This document shows, in pieces, positions 29,084 to 33,060 of a stretch of DNA of 33,060 nt. Under the pieces are notes generated by a model. It was not told the DNA's origin. It saw only the letters and a list, made by a program, of their open reading frames with translations, and made no database searches. Origin of the DNA: Verrucomicrobiota bacterium. GTDB lineage: Bacteria; Verrucomicrobiota; Verrucomicrobiia; Opitutales; Puniceicoccaceae. The stretch lies in assembly GCA_038744685.1 (NCBI GenBank), contig JBCDMB010000032.1, forward strand, positions 1 to 33,060, given 5' to 3'. Each line of letters begins with the position of its first letter. The stretch's first letter is position 1. Position numbers and translations under genes: made by a program.

Positions 29084-30247
29084 ATGAAGACCCTCGCGAT
29101 CCTTCCTGTCGCATTTCTCTTAACCCCTCTCGGCTTTCCTCTCCTCGCATCCGAATCAAGCCGGGAAAACAACGGGACCTCTCCGGAAGGAATGGTTCTG
29201 ATCCCAGGAGGAACGTTCAGGATGGGCGGAGACTCTGGCCTAATGGATGGGGGCTCACAATCCCACCAATCGGCATACCCAGTCCATGAGGTGACTGTAG
29301 ATAGTTTTTGGATCGATGAGAAACCGGTCACCAACCAGCAGTTTGCAGAGTTTGTTGACGCGACCGGCTACGTTACCTTTGCAGAAAGACCGCTGCCGGA
29401 AGAGACGATTGCCGAGATGCAGAAAATGGCGGAGGAGAGTATTCGAGAATTGGAAAAGCTTGCCGAGGGTGCGACCGGGCGAGACAAGGAGGGCATTCTC
29501 GACTCCATCGAGCGGATCAAAGAAGCCTCTAAAGCTACTGAGACGTATGGATCCATCGTCTTTGTTCCACCGGATTCGGAGATTTATAATCCGAACGACA
29601 TCACGCAGTGGTGGCGCATCGAACCTGGAGCGAACTGGAAAACCCCTAACGGACCCGGTTCATCATGGGAGGACTTTGCTGATCACCCCGTCGTCAACGT
29701 AACCCATGAGGATGCTACAGCATACGCTGAGTGGACGGGAAAAAGGTTACCCACCGAGGCCGAATGGGAAAGGGCGGCGCGTGGAGGACACGACCACAAA
29801 ATGTATGTATGGGGCGATGAGTTTGCACCTGAGGGCGAGGACTTTTGGATGGCAAACATCTGGCAGGGCGAGTGGCCCTATGGAAATACAGAAGAAGACG
29901 GGTTTCATTCCACTTCGCCCGTTGGAACCTTCCCACCAAATGACTTTGGGCTGTATGACATGGCAGGGAATGTCTGGGAAATTACGGCCGACCTGTATCA
30001 CCCGCGGACCTTTGCGATGAGATTCGGTACAGAGGTCGTAAACCCTACTGGCCCGCACCCGGACGCCATTGCGCGGTTGGGGCAGCGCGTGCCCACTTAC
30101 GTAACGAAAGGTGGATCTTTCCTTTGCTCGGCAGGTTGGTGCTCAGGATACCAACCCGGCTCGCGGCAGGCGTTTGAGAACGACTCACCCTCAAACCATA
30201 CGGGCTTCCGAACCGCCCGCGACGTTCAGACCGAAGACCCAAGTTGA
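29084..30247 (+). CDS. Secreted formylglycine-generating enzyme (sulfatase-modifying factor)
   Basis: A 387-residue FGE-sulfatase domain protein that oxidises the Cys of sulfatases to formylglycine. Residues 1-23 are a signal peptide (MKTLAILPVAFLLTPLGFPL). The domain begins MVLIPGGTFRMGGD and includes EKPVTNQQFAEFVDATGY, VTHEDATAYAEWTGKRLPTE AEWE-type core, and MAGNVWE. The ending GGSFLCSAGWC has Cys348 and Cys353 in the same CxxxxC spacing as the catalytic pair of known enzymes, so it is probably active. An unusual Glu/Lys-rich helical insertion spans about 104-152. I start at 29084 because the signal peptide begins there; the frame is open to 29048. A type I sulfatase is at 5670. Confidence 0.9.
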   Translation: MKTLAILPVAFLLTPLGFPLLASESSRENNGTSPEGMVLIPGGTFRMGGDSGLMDGGSQSHQSAYPVHEVTVDSFWIDEKPVTNQQFAEFVDATGYVTFAERPLPEETIAEMQKMAEESIRELEKLAEGATGRDKEGILDSIERIKEASKATETYGSIVFVPPDSEIYNPNDITQWWRIEPGANWKTPNGPGSSWEDFADHPVVNVTHEDATAYAEWTGKRLPTEAEWERAARGGHDHKMYVWGDEFAPEGEDFWMANIWQGEWPYGNTEEDGFHSTSPVGTFPPNDFGLYDMAGNVWEITADLYHPRTFAMRFGTEVVNPTGPHPDAIARLGQRVPTYVTKGGSFLCSAGWCSGYQPGSRQAFENDSPSNHTGFRTARDVQTEDPS

Positions 30248-30280
30248 CCCACCGGATCAGTTCATGCCCACGCCCACTGG

Positions 30281-30304
30281 ACGGACGTCGGCCTCGACGT
30301 CCGT
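30281..30304. terminator. Hairpin between convergent genes
   Basis: ACGGACGTCG and CGACGTCCGT form a perfect 10-bp stem with loop GCCT, midway between the end of the formylglycine-generating enzyme gene (+) and msrA (-). A T-run is lacking, but position and stability suit a shared terminator or transcript end. Confidence 0.5.
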
Positions 30305-30330
30305 AAGGCCGCATTAAACGGCACTTCGAT

Positions 30331-30822
30331 TCAGAGTTCTTTATACCGATGAAGCACCTGCCGCGGGATGTGGCACTTCTCCTCAGGATATCGGGCAAGC
30401 CTGTCCTGGTGCTCAGGCGCACTTTTCTCATAGCTAGAAAGAGCTACGACTTCCACTACGATAGAGCGTGACTTTGCCTGATCAGCAATTATCGCCCTCG
30501 CCTCCTCTAAGTGGAAATCATCTTCGCTGTAGACCCCGGTACGGTATTTTCTTCCCGTGTCCGGCCCCTGACTATCCAGACTTTCAGGATCGATGATCTC
30601 AAAAAGAAACCCGACCAACTGGCGGACAGATACAACTCTTGGATCAAAGCCTACCTTCACGCATTCGGCATACCCGTTGTAGCCACCTTTTTCTCTACCC
30701 GGATCTCCATTAGCCCTGCCAGCTTCGGTATGCACCACTCCCGGAAGGTGACGCACGAATTCCTGCACCCCCCACAAGCAACCTCCAGCGAGGTAAATTT
30801 CTTCGAGAGCGGAAGTGATCAT
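30331..30822 (-). CDS. msrA: Peptide methionine sulfoxide reductase MsrA
   Basis: A 163-residue MsrA, which reduces methionine-S-sulfoxide in proteins. The catalytic motif AGGCLWGVQEF is present with its Cys and with Leu replacing the usual Phe (GCFWG). It is followed by GVVHTEAGRANGD (GYAGG-like in others), YNGYAECVKVGFDP, LFEIIDPES and GRKYRTGVYSEDDF, all in family order. No second (resolving) Cys is obvious near the C-terminus; the only late Cys is in EEKCHIP. It stands alone between the hairpin and the AraC-type gene and is read toward the formylglycine-generating enzyme gene. Confidence 0.92.
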   Translation of the reverse strand: MITSALEEIYLAGGCLWGVQEFVRHLPGVVHTEAGRANGDPGREKGGYNGYAECVKVGFDPRVVSVRQLVGFLFEIIDPESLDSQGPDTGRKYRTGVYSEDDFHLEEARAIIADQAKSRSIVVEVVALSSYEKSAPEHQDRLARYPEEKCHIPRQVLHRYKEL

Positions 30823-30882
30823 ACAGAAAAGATTTCTTGGAACGTTTACGAATTGTCGACCTGCTTTTACCAGAGTTCAAAA

Positions 30883-31740
30883 CTAGGTTCGACAAAAGTT
30901 TCCTCCAAACGACTTAAATTCTCCTACAGTCATTCCATAAGCTTTCTTGAACGCTCTGGAAAGATGGCTGCTGTCCGTAAAGTTCAACTGATAGGCGATT
31001 TCTTTCAGCGAGAGGTCTGTGTGCAAGATCTTGGTTTCGGCCAAGCGAAGCTTTGATTTCATTACATACGTTACCAAAGGCTCGCCCGCCTGCTTCTTGA
31101 AGTACTCTGAAAAGTAATTTTCAGAGATTGCGAAACGTTTCGCCAAAGCGGTTAAGCTAATTCTGGCCTTATCGGTCAAGTGGTGGTGAATGTAACGAAG
31201 AACCTCTCCAAAATGCCCTTCCATCTTGTTTGCTTCATCCACGTAACGTTTTTCGATGCTTCTGGCCAAAATACTAAGAATAGAGGCAACTACACCAGCG
31301 ATAACCGTCTCAGAGTAACTATCGGAAACCAAATATTCCTGCTGAATGGATTTTATGTTCTGAATGATGAAGCGTCGCTCCCGCTCGGTGGAAATTATGT
31401 CCCCCGGCACTCGATTATAATTCGCAAGAACGTAAGAAATCTTATCAAACCATGAACCGTATTGTGTCTCTCCAAACTCGCTCCTGAAAAGGTAATCCGT
31501 AAATCGCAGGTAGTAGAATTTCGAAGGCTCTGAAACCTTGAAGGAATGACAGTCCAGCGGCGGCAATAGAAAGATGTTGCCCGCTTGATACTGAAATTCG
31601 TGGGTATTGATACACTGCAATCCTTTCCCCTCTTCCACATAGACGATTTCAAAAAAACTGTGTTTGTGGGCCCGTTTCCCCCACTCGGATATCTCCTCAA
31701 CTTGGAGTTCAAAAGTACGGCTGGCAGTCTCTACTTTCAT
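30883..31740 (-). CDS. AraC-family transcriptional regulator
   Basis: A 285-residue regulator. The N-terminal ~120 residues form a cupin sensing domain ([35 protein letters not shown]). The C-terminal ~100 residues hold two helix-turn-helix units: [20 protein letters not shown] and [20 protein letters not shown], followed by [14 protein letters not shown]. The ligand is unknown; AraC proteins with this layout often respond to sugars. It is divergent from the crotonase gene at 31907, which it may control. Confidence 0.92.
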   Translation of the reverse strand: MKVETASRTFELQVEEISEWGKRAHKHSFFEIVYVEEGKGLQCINTHEFQYQAGNIFLLPPLDCHSFKVSEPSKFYYLRFTDYLFRSEFGETQYGSWFDKISYVLANYNRVPGDIISTERERRFIIQNIKSIQQEYLVSDSYSETVIAGVVASILSILARSIEKRYVDEANKMEGHFGEVLRYIHHHLTDKARISLTALAKRFAISENYFSEYFKKQAGEPLVTYVMKSKLRLAETKILHTDLSLKEIAYQLNFTDSSHLSRAFKKAYGMTVGEFKSFGGNFCRT

Positions 31741-31743
31741 TGT

Positions 31744-31767
31744 AAATATATCCGATCAGGTATATTT
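31744..31767. promoter_or_regulatory. Dyad in the divergent araC-type/crotonase promoter region
   Basis: AAATATATCC and GGTATATTT are imperfect inverted arms around GATCA, directly upstream of the regulator's start codon. The dyad could be an operator or part of a -10 region. The rest of the 166-bp gap is A/T-rich with no clear promoter. Confidence 0.35.
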
Positions 31768-31906
31768 TTATGGGATATTTAAAGCCAATTCTTAGTCTAT
31801 TCTTCTCAAAATCGGAATAAATCCAATTTTATTACAATAATAACCAATAATCCTGCCATTCAATCCCATTGAGTTCCAGTTCTTTTAGAGCAGTCTGTGA
31901 GTTCAA

Positions 31907-32752
31907 ATGAAATACGCAGGATACACTACATTCACAGCAGAACAAAATGACGGAGTTCTGTCCGTCACCTTCAACTTCGGAAGCGTCAATGTTCAGGGGC
32001 AGGAAATGCTCGCAGACCTCAACAGCCTGGCCATGCGTCTTGAGCGGGACCGAGAAACCAAGGTCGTTGTCTTCCAGTCCGCGAATCCGGAAATTTGGGT
32101 CTGCCACTACGACACGGAGCTTCTGAAGGACATGTCAACGGAGGCTGTCTCTCGCGGAGAAGTCCAGCTTCTCGATCTACAATCCGTTTGCGAACGTATC
32201 AGCAAGGTTCCACAGGCGACCATCGCCAAACTCGAAGGATTTGCCCGGGGAGGGGGCCATGAACTGGCACTTGCGCTCGACATGCGTTTCGCAGCCCGAG
32301 GAAAATTCAAGTTTATGCAGATGGAAGTCGGGATGGGAATCCTACCCTGCGGCGGCGGAGCTTCCCGAATGGCACGCCAGACTGGTCTTGGTCGAGCACT
32401 GGAGATCATACTCAGCGCGCGCGATTTCGATGCGGATGAAGCGGAGAAATACGGAACGATCAACAAGGCCCTCGATCCGGACGAAATCGGTCCCTACGTC
32501 GACAATCTAGCCAAACGAATCGCGAAGTTCCCTGCAGAATCCATCAACTCATGCAAACAGGCTGTCTATGAATCGATCGACAAGCCGATTGACGAGGCAC
32601 TCAAAGCAGAAGCTTACTGGTTGTATCAAGCCACAAGCAAAACGCCCGCAATCAAGCGGTTTGCGATAGCCGACGAAAAAGGCCTCGAACACGACATCGA
32701 AAACCAGCGCAACTGGAACGAATTGGTTATGAATGTTCAGGAGATCAACTAG
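31907..32752 (+). CDS. Crotonase-family (enoyl-CoA hydratase/isomerase-like) enzyme
   Basis: A 281-residue crotonase-fold enzyme that should act on an acyl-CoA. Marks are the oxyanion-hole segments QSANPEIWVCHYD and AKLEGFARGGGHELALALDM, the MQMEVGMGILPCGGGASRMA segment with a Glu at the first catalytic position, and GLGRALEIILSARDFDADEA with a Glu at the second. Both Glu residues used by hydratases appear to be present. The first half of the oxyanion hole is unusual: VCHYD replaces the common FSAGAD-like turn. The precise reaction is unknown. It is divergent from the AraC-type gene. An imperfect hairpin follows at 32779. Confidence 0.87.
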   Translation: MKYAGYTTFTAEQNDGVLSVTFNFGSVNVQGQEMLADLNSLAMRLERDRETKVVVFQSANPEIWVCHYDTELLKDMSTEAVSRGEVQLLDLQSVCERISKVPQATIAKLEGFARGGGHELALALDMRFAARGKFKFMQMEVGMGILPCGGGASRMARQTGLGRALEIILSARDFDADEAEKYGTINKALDPDEIGPYVDNLAKRIAKFPAESINSCKQAVYESIDKPIDEALKAEAYWLYQATSKTPAIKRFAIADEKGLEHDIENQRNWNELVMNVQEIN

Positions 32753-32778
32753 AGGAACCAAGCGGACCGACGAACTGA

Positions 32779-32807
32779 CCAGATGCACTGAAGTGGCACT
32801 AGTCTGG
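32779..32807 (+). terminator. Possible hairpin after the crotonase gene
   Basis: CCAGATGCACT and AGTGGCACTAGTCTGG form an imperfect stem (CCAGA/TCTGG, TGC/GCA, ACT/AGT). No T-run follows. Confidence 0.3.
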
Positions 32808-32828
32808 GGAATTCACCATTCAAATTCG

Positions 32829-32913
32829 TGCTCGTAATCCGAATCGTAGTCCTAATCGAAGCGATTGATCTAAGAACTTATCAAACCGATTACGATTACG
32901 CGTAGGATTACGA
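32829..32913. repeat. Imperfect inverted repeat of GTAATC-type units
   Basis: The left arm CTCGTAATCCGAATCGTAGT and the right arm CGATTACGATTACGCGTAGG with ATTACGAC are approximate inverted copies built of GTAATC/GATTAC units. The repeat abuts the left end of the IS3-type element, which may have used it as a target. Confidence 0.5.
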
Positions 32914-32919
32914 CTAGAA

Positions 32920-33060
32920 TGTCGCGTCCTGAAATAGGTTGTCGGTTTTTGATCGAAGAACCCGAAACCGATGAAAGAGAAGAAAGTGATGCGATATAGC
33001 GAGGCGTTCCAGCAACAAGTAGTGCGTGAGATAGAGACTGGCCGTTTTAGTGGGGTGCAC
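32920..33060 (+). mobile_element. Left end of an IS3-family insertion sequence (truncated by window)
   Basis: TGTCGCGTCCTGAAATAGGT at 32920 resembles the TGTC-starting terminal repeats of IS3-family elements, and a transposase OrfA frame starts 51 bases further in. The right part lies beyond the window. Confidence 0.65.
32971..33060 (+). CDS. IS3-family transposase OrfA, N-terminal fragment
   Basis: Thirty codons from ATG 32971 to the window edge. MRYSEAFQQQVVREIETGRF is the opening helix of the HTH_Tnp_1 domain found in IS3/IS911 OrfA proteins, which bind the terminal repeats and combine with OrfB by frameshifting. The protein is cut only by the end of the window, so its integrity is unknown. 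Confidence 0.75.
   Translation, partial: MKEKKVMRYSEAFQQQVVREIETGRFSGVH

Noticed and set aside
1-33060. tRNA, rRNA or riboswitch
   Set aside because: I found no cloverleaf, rRNA segment or known riboswitch core by eye. A covariance-model scan would be needed to exclude small RNAs.

Overview
The window looks like the chromosome of a PVC-superphylum bacterium, most likely Verrucomicrobiota and probably Opitutae/Puniceicoccales. That placement is an inference from the dcw gene order with a MurC-MurB fusion, a strongly divergent FtsZ, a type I sulfatase with a formylglycine-generating enzyme, and many short palindromic repeats. No rRNA or tRNA gene is visible to confirm it.

Region 1 (1-4566) is an integron gene-cassette array on the + strand. 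Nine attC-like recombination sites separate eight complete cassettes. No integron integrase is present; by the polarity of the sites it should lie to the left of base 1. The cassettes carry small proteins: several unknowns, two Cys-rich zinc-ribbon-like proteins, a HicB antitoxin with a HicA toxin interrupted by a stop codon, a nucleotidyltransferase with its small partner, and an antitoxin-like/RelE-like pair. Two attC sequence families alternate, with one chimera of the two and one short unrelated site. The last site has lost its GTT core. A repeat bounded by inverted arms (4586-4685) lies beyond the array.

Region 2 (4750-10470) holds an amidohydrolase-like gene and a cytosolic type I sulfatase (+). 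A minus-strand operon follows: gamma-glutamylcyclotransferase-like, folC, and a MazG-like pyrophosphohydrolase broken by a 269-bp insertion. A left-handed beta-helix transferase (+) ends the region. The insertion is one of two copies (7406-7674 and 12291-12557) of a non-coding, TTA-duplicating element. Its three paired stems differ in sequence between the copies yet still pair, which is strong evidence for a conserved fold. I consider this the most novel object in the window.

Region 3 (10471-12640) contains rpsB-tsf (+) behind a palindromic repeat, then the second structured element.

Region 4 (28686 down to 12641, minus strand) is a 16-kb run of co-directional genes. The alpha ribosomal operon (rpsM-rpsK-rpsD-rpoA-rplQ) leads through a small membrane zinc-ribbon gene into the dcw cluster: mraY-murD-lysM-ftsW-murG-murC/B-ddl-ftsQ-ftsA-ftsZ. 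Together these make lipid I/II precursors, move them across the membrane and build the division ring. FtsZ has lost its GGGTGTG signature and part of the T7 catalytic loop but keeps its C-terminal FtsA-binding tail.

Region 5 (28690-33060) contains a second copy of the rpsB-upstream repeat, a secreted formylglycine-generating enzyme with a helical insertion, msrA, an AraC-type regulator divergent from a crotonase-family gene, and the left end of an IS3-family element cut by the window edge.
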